This document shows, piece after piece, positions 8,749 through 15,052 of a stretch of 24,908 nt of DNA; the first letter of the stretch is position 1, and each line of letters begins with the position of its first letter. The notes beneath the pieces were generated by a model. That model saw only the letters and a list, made by a program, of their open reading frames with translations. It was not told where the DNA came from and searched no databases. The position numbers were made by a program, and so were the translations under genes. The stretch is taken from assembly GCA_964639765.1 (NCBI GenBank), contig CAZXEN010000029.1, positions 1 to 24,908 of the forward strand, in the 5' to 3' direction. The stretch comes from Scybalousia_A sp964639765. GTDB lineage: Bacteria > Bacteroidota > Bacteroidia > Bacteroidales > P3.

Positions 8749-8826
8749 CAAAATTGAAGCAATTCACAATAAGGATTATTCCGTTGTGAAAACATTAAGA
8801 GCAGGACAATGTCTTGTTCTTTTTTT
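8749..8826 (+). ncRNA. tracrRNA
   Basis: Bases 8749-8770 are the reverse complement of repeat positions 1-23, with one missing A (a bulge) and one G-U wobble at the end, so this is the anti-repeat. It is followed by a region able to form the Cas9-binding stem (AAGGATTATTCC and TTGTGAAAAC). The RNA ends in a terminator: GAGCAGGAC (8799-8807) pairs with GTCTTGTTC (8811-8819) over 9 bp including two G-U pairs, followed by seven T (8820-8826). The expected RNA is about 78 nt, short for a tracrRNA. The exact 5' end is inferred from the promoter. Confidence 0.93.
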
Positions 8827-8832
8827 GTTCTT

Positions 8833-8850
8833 TACTTGTTTAAACAAGTA
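8833..8850. repeat. Perfect 18-bp palindrome beside the island boundary
   Basis: TACTTGTTTAAACAAGTA is fully self-complementary. It lies between the tracrRNA terminator and the 159-bp direct repeat, whose first base is only 2 nt further on. It could be an operator, a recombination scar or chance in AT-rich DNA. It has no T-tract, so it is not a typical terminator. Confidence 0.5.
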
Positions 8851-8852
8851 TT

Positions 8853-9011
8853 GCGATGTAAAGTGTAAGTGAATAAAAAAGGATTTGAAACCATTGTCTC
8901 AAATCCTTTTGTTTTTATGTTGGGTTTTGTATTTACTTTTTGTTTTCGTTTATGATTTGTTGCAAATCACCGTCTATTCTCATCTTATAGAAAGAACGCC
9001 AAACAAAAATG
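8853..9011. repeat. 159-bp direct repeat, copy 1 (3' fragment of hppA plus its terminator)
   Basis: This segment is identical, base for base, to 11527-11685. It contains the last roughly 25 codons of hppA, its stop codon and the downstream bidirectional hairpin (here 8877-8910). In this copy the hppA fragment is cut off from the gene and is non-functional. The hairpin may serve as a second barrier behind the tracrRNA. Perfect identity indicates a recent duplication or continuing exchange. Confidence 0.97.
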
Positions 9012-9053
9012 GGACAAAATAAAAGGAGGGAGAAAGAATAAAGGCGTTCAACT

Positions 9054-9170
9054 ATGTATTTGCGGCCATATATAGGAAACGCGAAAGAAATATGCGGAGA
9101 TGTGGAACAGCTAAAAGAAAAGATTATGAGAGTAAGAGTAAAAACAACGATTGACGAGGCAAATTTTTAA
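9054..9170 (+). CDS. Possible 38-residue hypothetical protein
   Basis: An ATG frame of 38 codons starts MYLRPYIGNAKEICGDVEQL and ends in TAA at 9168-9170, between direct-repeat copy 1 and higB. A stop codon lies 21 nt upstream in the same frame, and I see no clear promoter or ribosome binding site. I do not recognise the peptide. It may be the remnant of a gene broken at the island edge. Confidence 0.2.
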   Translation: MYLRPYIGNAKEICGDVEQLKEKIMRVRVKTTIDEANF

Positions 9171-9209
9171 AATAAATATAAAAATTACTTATATTTGGGA
9201 ATTTTTCCA

Positions 9210-9217
9210 TAATTTTG
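9210..9217 (+). promoter_or_regulatory. higBA promoter -7 box
   Basis: TAATTTTG fits TAnnTTTG and lies 20 nt before the chosen higB ATG. The expected -33 position has no good TTTG match. The position argues against a higB start at 9151, which is upstream of the promoter. HigA-type antitoxins usually repress such promoters; no clear operator palindrome was identified. Confidence 0.5.
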
Positions 9218-9237
9218 CAAAAAATATTTCAAATGTA

Positions 9238-9561
9238 ATGAAAGTAAACATAGTAGACAAAGACCTTGAAGAATTGATATTATTACATAAGAATAGGAAG
9301 TATAAGCGTATAGAGAGATCTAAAAAATTGATGGAGGGATTGTCAAGGACATATAAAATATTATGTGAAGTTGCAGATATAAAGAGTTTGAAAAATTTTA
9401 GTATTTTGCATTATGAAAAGTTAAAATACAATTATAAAGGTAAAAGTTCTGTAAGAATAAATACAGGAAGCGTAGAGAGATTAATTTTTACGGAAAAAGA
9501 AAATGGAATAGAAATAAACCTAATAGAATTGGAGGACAATCACTATGGAAACAAGAAGTGA
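9238..9561 (+). CDS. higB: HigB/RelE-family toxin (mRNA interferase)
   Basis: RelE-superfamily HigB toxins are small basic RNases that cleave mRNA, often on the ribosome. The chosen start gives 107 residues beginning MKVNIVDKDLEELI, rich in Lys and Arg. The middle contains DIKSLKNFSILHYEKLK followed by SVRINTGSVERLIFTEKE, resembling the HigB core in which a basic residue-rich strand precedes the RIN..RL.F pattern. The frame is open further upstream to 9151, but that extension overlaps the promoter. It overlaps higA by 17 nt in the toxin-first order typical of higBA. Family call is by pattern and context; the exact catalytic residues are not certain. Confidence 0.8.
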   Translation: MKVNIVDKDLEELILLHKNRKYKRIERSKKLMEGLSRTYKILCEVADIKSLKNFSILHYEKLKYNYKGKSSVRINTGSVERLIFTEKENGIEINLIELEDNHYGNKK

Positions 9562-10630
9562 AAATTTAGTACCTTTCAGGGCTGTTCATCCTGGCGAAGT
9601 ATTGAAAGAAGAGTTAAAAGAGAGGGGTATAAAACAGAAGGATTTTGCTCAACAGATAGGTATGCAGGCGAGTCATCTGAGTGAATTAATAAAAGGGAAA
9701 AGAAATGTATCTCAAGAATTGGCAGAGAAGTTAGACCAAAGTTTGGGAATACCGGCTATTTTCTGGCTTAATATGCAGACAGGGTATGAACACGATAAAA
9801 GGGTTATAGAGCAAAGAGGTTATGAGGAATTAGAAGCAGAACAAAAATTGCAAGTCATTGAGAATGCTATATCTTTAAAAGAGATATATAAATGGTTCAA
9901 GATACGAAAAGAATCTTGTGTTGAAAGACTAAAATATGTTGGAAATTTGTTGAAGCTTACAAATTTCAAAGAGATGCAGGTTACTGGTATGTTCAGAAAA
10001 TCTGATAAAACTGGTATGGACGAAAAGCAAATAAGGACGTGGATGTGTATAGCCCAAATAGAAGCAAAAAGTGGACTTATAGAAAAAGAATTTTTCGAAA
10101 GTAGTGCGGATGATATTGTGGAGCAATTACGAAAAGTTTTTAATGAAAATAAAAATACCATAGAAAGAACGGAAAGTATTTTGCAAAACAATGGTATAAA
10201 ATTCTGTATTGTTCCAAAACTTGATAAAGCTTCTATAGATGGATATTCGTTTTTAGATGGGAAAACTCCTTGTATAGTAGTAACTAAGCGATATGATAGA
10301 ATAGATAATTTTGCTTTTTCTGTAATGCACGAATTAGGGCATGTATATTTGCATTTAGGGAAAATCAATGGAGAGTTTGTGAATATATACAATTATAATA
10401 AAGAAAGTACGCAGGAAAAAGAGGCAGATAGATTTGCCAACGAAGCATTAATACCAAACAAAATATGGCAACAAGTCCCTGCTGTAAAAGTAAATATAGG
10501 TTCAATGCAAAGAACTTTGACGAGATGGGCAGAAGAGAAGGGAATGAATAAGTGGGTAGTACTTGGAAGAGCATCGTATGAGTTGGGTATGTATCAATTT
10601 AAGGATGACGGTACAAGAAGAATAAATTAA
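9545..10630 (+). CDS. higA: HigA-type antitoxin fused to ImmA/IrrE-like metallopeptidase
   Basis: The product has 361 residues, over three times a classical HigA (about 100). The N-terminus is a HigA/VapI XRE helix-turn-helix domain (about residues 13-85: HPGEVLKEELKERGIKQKDF, then HLSELIKGKRNVS and FWLNMQTGYE). A linker region follows. The C-terminal half has a zinc-peptidase signature: His262-Glu263-Leu-Gly-His266 (MHELGHVYLH) and Glu293 in QEKEADRFANEALIP, as in the DUF955/ImmA-IrrE family. Such fused antitoxins exist in other bacteria. The HTH part should bind and neutralise HigB and repress the operon. The peptidase may sense stress or process the antitoxin, which is inference. The solitary CRISPR repeat lies 45 nt downstream. 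Confidence 0.9.
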   Translation: METRSENLVPFRAVHPGEVLKEELKERGIKQKDFAQQIGMQASHLSELIKGKRNVSQELAEKLDQSLGIPAIFWLNMQTGYEHDKRVIEQRGYEELEAEQKLQVIENAISLKEIYKWFKIRKESCVERLKYVGNLLKLTNFKEMQVTGMFRKSDKTGMDEKQIRTWMCIAQIEAKSGLIEKEFFESSADDIVEQLRKVFNENKNTIERTESILQNNGIKFCIVPKLDKASIDGYSFLDGKTPCIVVTKRYDRIDNFAFSVMHELGHVYLHLGKINGEFVNIYNYNKESTQEKEADRFANEALIPNKIWQQVPAVKVNIGSMQRTLTRWAEEKGMNKWVVLGRASYELGMYQFKDDGTRRIN

Positions 10631-10634
10631 ACGG

Positions 10635-10666
10635 GAGAGAGTGTGATTGCTTAATCTCTCTTTTTT
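10635..10666 (+). terminator. higBA terminator
   Basis: GAGAGA (10635-10640) pairs with TCTCTC (10655-10660) across a 14-nt loop, followed by six T. It begins 5 nt after the higA stop codon. The stem is short, so some readthrough into the solitary CRISPR repeat is plausible. Confidence 0.65.
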
Positions 10667-10674
10667 AGTTTCTT

Positions 10675-10721
10675 GTTGTGAATTGCTTTCAATTTTATAT
10701 CTTTGCAGTGTAAATCACAAC
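10675..10721 (+). CRISPR. Solitary CRISPR repeat downstream of higBA
   Basis: A full 47-nt copy of the array repeat, in the same orientation, differs by one base only (position 23, G in the array and A here, at 10697). No second repeat lies within a spacer length on either side. The region pairing with the tracrRNA (positions 1-22) and the internal -7 box TATCTTTG (positions 24-31) are both intact. It could therefore bind tracrRNA if transcribed from higA, and could start transcription to the right. The upstream 30 nt, which would be its spacer, is mostly the higA terminator. Confidence 0.97.
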
Positions 10722-10748
10722 GCTTTTTAATTTTTTTCATCTTTTTTG

Positions 10749-10778
10749 TTTGTAGTTTAAATTTTTGTTGTAATTTTG
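10749..10778 (+). promoter_or_regulatory. Probable promoter of a small structured RNA
   Basis: TTTG (10749-10752), 18 nt, then TAATTTTG (10771-10778) fits the -33/-7 pattern and directly precedes the hairpin at 10784. The sequence after the -7 box (TCGG) is the same as after the tracrRNA -7 box. Confidence 0.5.
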
Positions 10779-10783
10779 TCGGC

Positions 10784-10846
10784 GAAATAAGAGGTTGTAA
10801 ATAGTTGTGGGGTATGCGAACCCCCCGTTTTATAGTCTCTTATTTC
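10784..10846 (+). ncRNA. Candidate small structured RNA (63-nt long hairpin)
   Basis: GAAATAAGAG (10784-10793) and CTCTTATTTC (10837-10846) form a perfect 10-bp closing stem. Inside, TGTAAA can pair with TTTATA, and GGGGT (10809-10813) pairs with ACCCC (10820-10824) around the loop ATGCGA. Four T follow immediately, so the structure can end its own transcript. A -33/-7 promoter lies just upstream. No family was recognised. It could instead be the leader or terminator of a gene now lost. Nothing else was seen between the solitary repeat and this hairpin. Confidence 0.45.
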
Positions 10847-10991
10847 TTTTTATTTATATTCTTTAGGAGGTGTTTTTTTTCGGTGTAGAAAGAAACAGCG
10901 GACTGAACATAGTTATCCGTCCGACAGGGTTCAGCAACTAAGAGACCTTTTTGAAATAAACGATATTCTGGAGGTAATAGACTGTAAGATT

Positions 10992-11126
10992 ATGGATGAT
11001 TTGAATATTCAGAGTCTGTACTTGGGAAATCTGGAAGAATTAAAATTTGTGGAAGGTTATAATGATACTATGAGCTATACACTCAAAGCAAAAAGTATTA
11101 AACCTCTTGAATTCTTTATTCTTTAA
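10992..11126 (+). pseudogene. Short or degraded reading frame of unknown function
   Basis: An ATG frame of 44 codons starts MDDLNIQSLYLGNLEELKF and ends in TAA at 11124-11126. The same frame is open upstream to 10836 without a start codon, reading QQLRDLFEINDILEVIDCKI just before the ATG. A second frame reading GLNIVIRPTGFSN ends in TAA at 10937. The two overlapping protein-like stretches suggest a gene broken by a frameshift and missing its 5' end. The 3' end overlaps the convergent gene at 11116 by 11 nt. I do not recognise the product. Confidence 0.35.
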
Positions 11127-11454
11127 CATACACTATTAAATCACATATTTCTGTTGATGATGCTTTCCTTACTTTTATATCACAAATATCGTATTTCCCA
11201 ACGAACTGTACAATTCCACAAGGACATTCATCATACGAAGGAACAGAGGATTTGGACTCCACTACAAAATCATATATCTGATCATAGGAAACAAAACGGA
11301 CAACTAAATCGCATATTTCATATTTACCTACAATCTTAACACGGCCTTTTAAAGGGCAATCATTATCAGGAGAGATAAACGAACAGGAGTCATTTTCGGC
11401 TGCAGCCAAGAATGAAACGAATAAAGCGAAGAAGAAAACAACGAAACAACGCAT
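11116..11454 (-). CDS. Small secreted protein with short beta repeats, DUF6150-like
   Basis: From the ATG the product has 112 residues. It starts with a clear Sec signal peptide (MRCFVVFFFALFVSFLAAA, cleavage expected near AAAEND). The mature part contains degenerate 13-residue units such as VKIVGKYEICDLV, VRFVSYDQIYDFV, VQFVGKYDICDIK and VRKASSTEICDLIV, plus several Cys. This resembles Bacteroidetes proteins of the DUF6150 type, which are secreted and of unknown function; the family call is tentative. A longer frame starting at a TTG (11487) is less likely because the signal peptide begins at the ATG. It lies inside the direct-repeat-bounded island, downstream of the hppA terminator, so it needs its own promoter; none was clear. 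Confidence 0.6.
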   Translation of the reverse strand: MRCFVVFFFALFVSFLAAAENDSCSFISPDNDCPLKGRVKIVGKYEICDLVVRFVSYDQIYDFVVESKSSVPSYDECPCGIVQFVGKYDICDIKVRKASSTEICDLIVYVKE

Positions 11455-11526
11455 AATTGAAAAAAGATTTAAAAGATTATTAAACAATAATTAAACAGAA
11501 AATAAGACAACAAAAAACGTGCCTAA

Positions 11527-11685
11527 GCGATGTAAAGTGTAAGTGAATAAAAAAGGATTTGAAACCATTGTCTCAAATCCTTTTGTTTTTATGTTGGGTT
11601 TTGTATTTACTTTTTGTTTTCGTTTATGATTTGTTGCAAATCACCGTCTATTCTCATCTTATAGAAAGAACGCCAAACAAAAATG
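11527..11685. repeat. 159-bp direct repeat, copy 2 (functional hppA 3' end)
   Basis: This copy is identical to 8853-9011 and is continuous with the intact hppA gene, so it is the parental copy. The distance between copies is 2674 bp. Recombination between them would excise a 2674-bp circle carrying higBA, the solitary CRISPR repeat and the DUF6150-like gene, leaving hppA intact. Confidence 0.97.
11551..11584. terminator. hppA terminator (bidirectional)
   Basis: AAAAGGATTTGA (11551-11562) pairs with TCAAATCCTTTT (11573-11584) over 12 bp around a 10-nt loop, with A and T tracts on both sides. It lies 22 nt after the hppA stop codon. Confidence 0.85.
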
Positions 11686-14045
11686 ATAGCAATGACAACA
11701 AAGATTATTCCTATATATGGTGCCATTTGGCGGAAACTTTCGCTGATAGCCATTTCCATAGCAAGCAAACCAAACAAAGTGGTGAATTTTATGATAGGGT
11801 TCAAAGAAACAGAAGAAGTGTCTTTGAACGGGTCTCCCACAGTATCACCAACAACGCTTGCATCGTGGATATCTGTTCCCTTTAGAGCCAAATCCACTTC
11901 CACAACTTTCTTTGCATTATCCCAACTGCCTCCGGCATTAGCCATAAATACAGCTTGGAACAATCCAAACAAAGCAATGGAAATCAAATAAGATACAAAC
12001 AAACTTACGGCTTCTTCTCCTCCAAAACCTTCAGGTGAAGAAAGACAAGCAAATCCAAGTGCAAAGAAGAAGATGGCAATAAATATATTGAACATACCCT
12101 TTTGTGCATATTGAGTACAAATCTTTACAACTTCCACGCTGCTCTTTGTGTCGGCTTTCTTTGGTGCGTTGGTATCAAGTTTTATATGGTTCTTTATATA
12201 CTCTACAGCACGGTTTGCTCCAACGGTAACGGCTTGAGTGCTTGCACCTGTGAACCAATAAATAACACAGCCACCAAGAATAAAGCCAAGTATGGTATAA
12301 GGGTTAAGAATATTCAACACAGTGGCAGGATCTATGCCAAGAGTGTTTTTGATAACAAGGATAATGGAGAATATCATGGTGGTTGCACCAACAACGGCTG
12401 TGCCTATAAGAACAGGTTTGGCTGTAGCTTTAAAGGTATTGCCAGCACCGTCGTTTTGTTCCAGATAGTATTTGCTTTTTTCTCTGTCGGGACGGAAGCC
12501 AAATTCTTTTTCTACTTCGTCATCCACGTTTGGTATTTCCTCAAACAAAGATAATTCATAGACACTTTGCGCATTATCTGTCACAGGTCCATAGGAATCT
12601 ACAGCAATGGTTACAGGTCCCATACCTAACATTCCAAAGGCTACCAGACCAAAGGCAAAGATAGAAGGATAGCTCATAATAGCAGAGAAGTCTCCGCTAA
12701 ACATATAGGCAAAGAACATAAGTATCACAAATACCAAGCCTGTCCAGAAAGCAGAGAAGTTACCAGTTACGAAGCCTGAGAGGATATTCAAGGATGCTCC
12801 GCCTTGATGGGAAGATTTTACAACTTCCAATACATGAGAAGATTTTGGAGAAGTAAATACTTTGGTAATTTCTGGAATAAGGGCAGCTCCAAGTGTTCCA
12901 CAAGAGATAATCAAAGCAAGTTGCCACCATAGGTCATGATAGTTTGTTCCGTTGTATTCAATAGAACCAAGTTGAAGATAAGAGACAACGAAAGTAACAG
13001 CAATACTTAACACAGAAGCAATCCAGATAAGTGAAGTAAGAGGTTTCTCAAAGTCCAAATCTTCGCTGTTGGAGTATCTTGCTTTTGAGATTGCGTTGTT
13101 GATATAGTAAGCAAGTACAGAGGTGATGACCATTAATATTCTCATAGAGAAAATCCATATAAGCAACTGAGACTGCAATACGCTGTCTCCTACAGCCAAA
13201 AGAATGAAAGAAACAAGAGCAACTCCAGTAACACCATAAGTCTCAAAACCATCAGCAGTAGGACCTACGGAATCACCGGCATTGTCGCCAGTACAGTCTG
13301 CTATAACTCCAGGATTTCTTGGGTCATCTTCGCCAATCTTGAAGACAACTTTCATAAGGTCTGAACCAATGTCAGCTATTTTGGTGAAGATACCTCCGGC
13401 AATTCTTAAGGCACTTGCCCCCAAAGACTCTCCTATGGCAAAACCAATAAAACAGCTGCCTGCCAATTCACCAGGAATCAGAAGCAGGATAACCAGCATC
13501 AAAAACAACTCAACACATACAAGCATAACTCCAATACTCATACCAGCATTCAAAGGAATATTCAAAAGTCTTAGAGGTTGTTTTCTAAGAGAAGCAAAAG
13601 CCATACGTGCATTGGCCAAAGTGTTCATACGAATACCGTATGCTGCAACACCATAAGAGCCTAACATACCAATAACTGTTGAAAGCAAAATCATCAAAAC
13701 TCCGCCAACGCCTGCACTCTTTTCTGTCATAAATCCAAAATAGCAGGCTACAACAACGCCAATGAAGATAAACAGCAGGGCAAGAAACTTACCTTGTTGT
13801 TTCAAATAGGTAGAGCATGTCTTGAAGATGACTTCTCCTATCTCCAGCATACTCTTGTGTACAGGAAGTTTTTTTACTTTCATAAACTGATACATTCCGA
13901 ATAAAAACCCGAGAATAGTAATCAAAAAACCCCAATGCAAGAAACTCCAATGGTGTACTTCATTAGGGATAACAAGGTCGGCCTCACTGCAATAGCCAGC
14001 AGTGGAGACACATAACGTAAGTACTGAAACTATAAGTTTTTTCAT
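11607..14045 (-). CDS. hppA: Membrane-bound ion-translocating pyrophosphatase
   Basis: The enzyme hydrolyses pyrophosphate and pumps H+ and/or Na+ across the inner membrane. The 812-residue protein has about 16 hydrophobic segments after a signal-like N-terminus. Substrate-site motifs are intact: DIGSDLMKVVFKIGEDDPRN followed by GDNAGDSVGPTADGFETYG in the first half, and ANAGGSWDNAKK with DTVGDPFKDTSSVSLNPIIK near the end. Lys539 in GNTFKATAK sits where K+-independent enzymes have Lys and K+-dependent ones have Ala, suggesting K+ independence. The residue three further on is Ala, not the usual Thr, so this is not firm. The 3' end is duplicated at 8853-9011. A -7 box on the minus strand at 14122-14129 could be its promoter. 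Confidence 0.97.
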   Translation of the reverse strand: MKKLIVSVLTLCVSTAGYCSEADLVIPNEVHHWSFLHWGFLITILGFLFGMYQFMKVKKLPVHKSMLEIGEVIFKTCSTYLKQQGKFLALLFIFIGVVVACYFGFMTEKSAGVGGVLMILLSTVIGMLGSYGVAAYGIRMNTLANARMAFASLRKQPLRLLNIPLNAGMSIGVMLVCVELFLMLVILLLIPGELAGSCFIGFAIGESLGASALRIAGGIFTKIADIGSDLMKVVFKIGEDDPRNPGVIADCTGDNAGDSVGPTADGFETYGVTGVALVSFILLAVGDSVLQSQLLIWIFSMRILMVITSVLAYYINNAISKARYSNSEDLDFEKPLTSLIWIASVLSIAVTFVVSYLQLGSIEYNGTNYHDLWWQLALIISCGTLGAALIPEITKVFTSPKSSHVLEVVKSSHQGGASLNILSGFVTGNFSAFWTGLVFVILMFFAYMFSGDFSAIMSYPSIFAFGLVAFGMLGMGPVTIAVDSYGPVTDNAQSVYELSLFEEIPNVDDEVEKEFGFRPDREKSKYYLEQNDGAGNTFKATAKPVLIGTAVVGATTMIFSIILVIKNTLGIDPATVLNILNPYTILGFILGGCVIYWFTGASTQAVTVGANRAVEYIKNHIKLDTNAPKKADTKSSVEVVKICTQYAQKGMFNIFIAIFFFALGFACLSSPEGFGGEEAVSLFVSYLISIALFGLFQAVFMANAGGSWDNAKKVVEVDLALKGTDIHDASVVGDTVGDPFKDTSSVSLNPIIKFTTLFGLLAMEMAISESFRQMAPYIGIIFVVIAIIFVWRSFYKMRIDGDLQQIINENKK

Positions 14046-14121
14046 ATATTTTAGATTTTATTATTTCAAATGAATAAAGTTGATTTCACTTTTGAAGGTT
14101 TTTATATAACGAAAGCAAAGT

Positions 14122-14129
14122 CAAACATA
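14122..14129 (-). promoter_or_regulatory. Possible hppA promoter -7 box
   Basis: The minus strand reads TATGTTTG, fitting TAnnTTTG, 76 nt before the hppA ATG. No good -33 TTTG is seen. The 14046-14449 gap otherwise holds AT-rich DNA, a lipoprotein-signal-like short frame (see rejected items) and the tandem units at 14306-14412. Confidence 0.4.
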
Positions 14130-14305
14130 TTATCTGTTTTTTTTAAATTTTTTAAAAATTTTCTTGTTATACGCTATAAAGGTTAAACTTGTTACATTTT
14201 ATATCAAGGATTAAAAGAAAAAACAGACAAATTTCCTTTACTTCTGTTTTGTTATGTGTGTTTTTTCTTTTAGGTTGTAAATCAGGTGATTGGATTTTTG
14301 TAAAA

Positions 14306-14412
14306 AAAGTGTTGGATTTTGAGAAAAAAGATCAACACTTTAGCATGCAAAGATCAACATTTCAGAAAAAAAGATCAAGACTTTTTTCATGAAAAAAAAG
14401 ACAACTTTTTTT
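14306..14412. repeat. A-tract/T-tract hairpin and tandem units (locus B of a dispersed family)
   Basis: AAAGTGTTG (14306-14314) pairs with CAACACTTT (14333-14341). Three further units follow, each with a GATCAA or GACAA core between A- and T-rich flanks: 14349-14363, 14366-14387 and 14392-14412. Spacing is about 20-25 nt. Unlike loci A and C, this one lies between divergent genes, not after a convincing gene end. Confidence 0.6.
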
Positions 14413-14449
14413 ATCTTTTTGCGTTATGATTACAAACACGTGGATTATT

Positions 14450-15049
14450 ATGGACAAAATAAGGGTGATGATAAAGGATATACGTCCTTCGAGGATAGAA
14501 CTTTTTTATGATGTCGTGCTTGTTTGTGAAAATTCAGAAAAAGCCTTGAATATATCCATAGGAAAGACGGAGGCAGAAAGTATGGCCATATATGTGGATA
14601 ACATAAAGATGCCTCGTCCTCTCACATACGATGTTTTGTGCAATGTTATGCAGGAGTATTCTTTGTTGCTTAAAGAAGTGGTCATAACAAAGTTTCTTGA
14701 CGGCAACTACTATGCTGATGCTGTTTTTGTGGACGAAGACGGCAACGAAAAAGTTTTTGATATGCGTCCTTCAGATGCTCTGAATATTGCACTGAGATAT
14801 GCTTGTCCTATATTCGCAACAAAAAAAGTTATGGACGCTGTTGGCTTTGATTATTGCAATTATTTTGATGACATAATAAAAAAGACAGAGGAAGACGAAG
14901 AAAGATATATTCAGGAAAACCTTTCAAAATTTGGTATCAATATGTTGAAGGATCTGCTTCAGTGTGCTGTGGAAAACGAGGATTATGAGACGGCTTCCAT
15001 TCTTAGGGATAGGATAAAACTGTTGGAAAACAAAAACAATGAGGAATAA
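14450..15049 (+). CDS. Bifunctional nuclease family protein (BFN/DUF151) with C-terminal UVR motif
   Basis: The bifunctional nuclease domain occupies about residues 1-125 of this 199-residue product. It shows the family pattern around ALNISIGKTEAESMAIY, RPLTYDVL and the conserved FDMRPSDALNIALRYACPIF. The C-terminal part (EDYETASILRDRIKLLENK) is a UvrB/UvrC-type motif, a coiled-coil pair of helices, a common Bacteroidetes combination. Members have been described as DNase/RNase, but the physiological role is unclear. The ATG at 14426 would add 8 residues; 14450 is preferred because family members start close to the KIRV strand and 14426 directly abuts a possible -7 box. It is the first gene of a tight operon, 3 nt before the next gene. 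Confidence 0.9.
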   Translation: MDKIRVMIKDIRPSRIELFYDVVLVCENSEKALNISIGKTEAESMAIYVDNIKMPRPLTYDVLCNVMQEYSLLLKEVVITKFLDGNYYADAVFVDEDGNEKVFDMRPSDALNIALRYACPIFATKKVMDAVGFDYCNYFDDIIKKTEEDEERYIQENLSKFGINMLKDLLQCAVENEDYETASILRDRIKLLENKNNEE

Positions 15050-15052
15050 ATA

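Noticed and set aside
8097..8789. 230-codon frame on + opposite the cas9 5' end
   Set aside because: Antisense shadow of cas9 that also runs through the cas9 promoter and tracrRNA; the product is Ser/Phe/Leu-rich with no domain.
9151..9237. Upstream extension of higB to an earlier start
   Set aside because: The extension contains the TAATTTTG promoter box and is not HigB-like; the ATG at 9238 fits family length and promoter position.
10752..10798. Possible degenerate second repeat one spacer length after the solitary repeat
   Set aside because: Only scattered matches such as GTTGTAATTTTG, explained better by the -33/-7 promoter; no repeat-like 3' end.
11455..11487. Earlier TTG start for the DUF6150-like gene
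   Set aside because: It would put 11 residues before a complete signal peptide that begins exactly at the ATG at 11454.
14189..14392. Short frame on + starting at TTG with a lipoprotein-like signal (SVLLCVFFLLGC)
   Set aside because: There is no ATG or clear promoter, and its second half runs through the A-tract/T-tract repeat units. The hydrophobic lipobox-like stretch is suggestive, but a functional gene is not supported; it could be a remnant.
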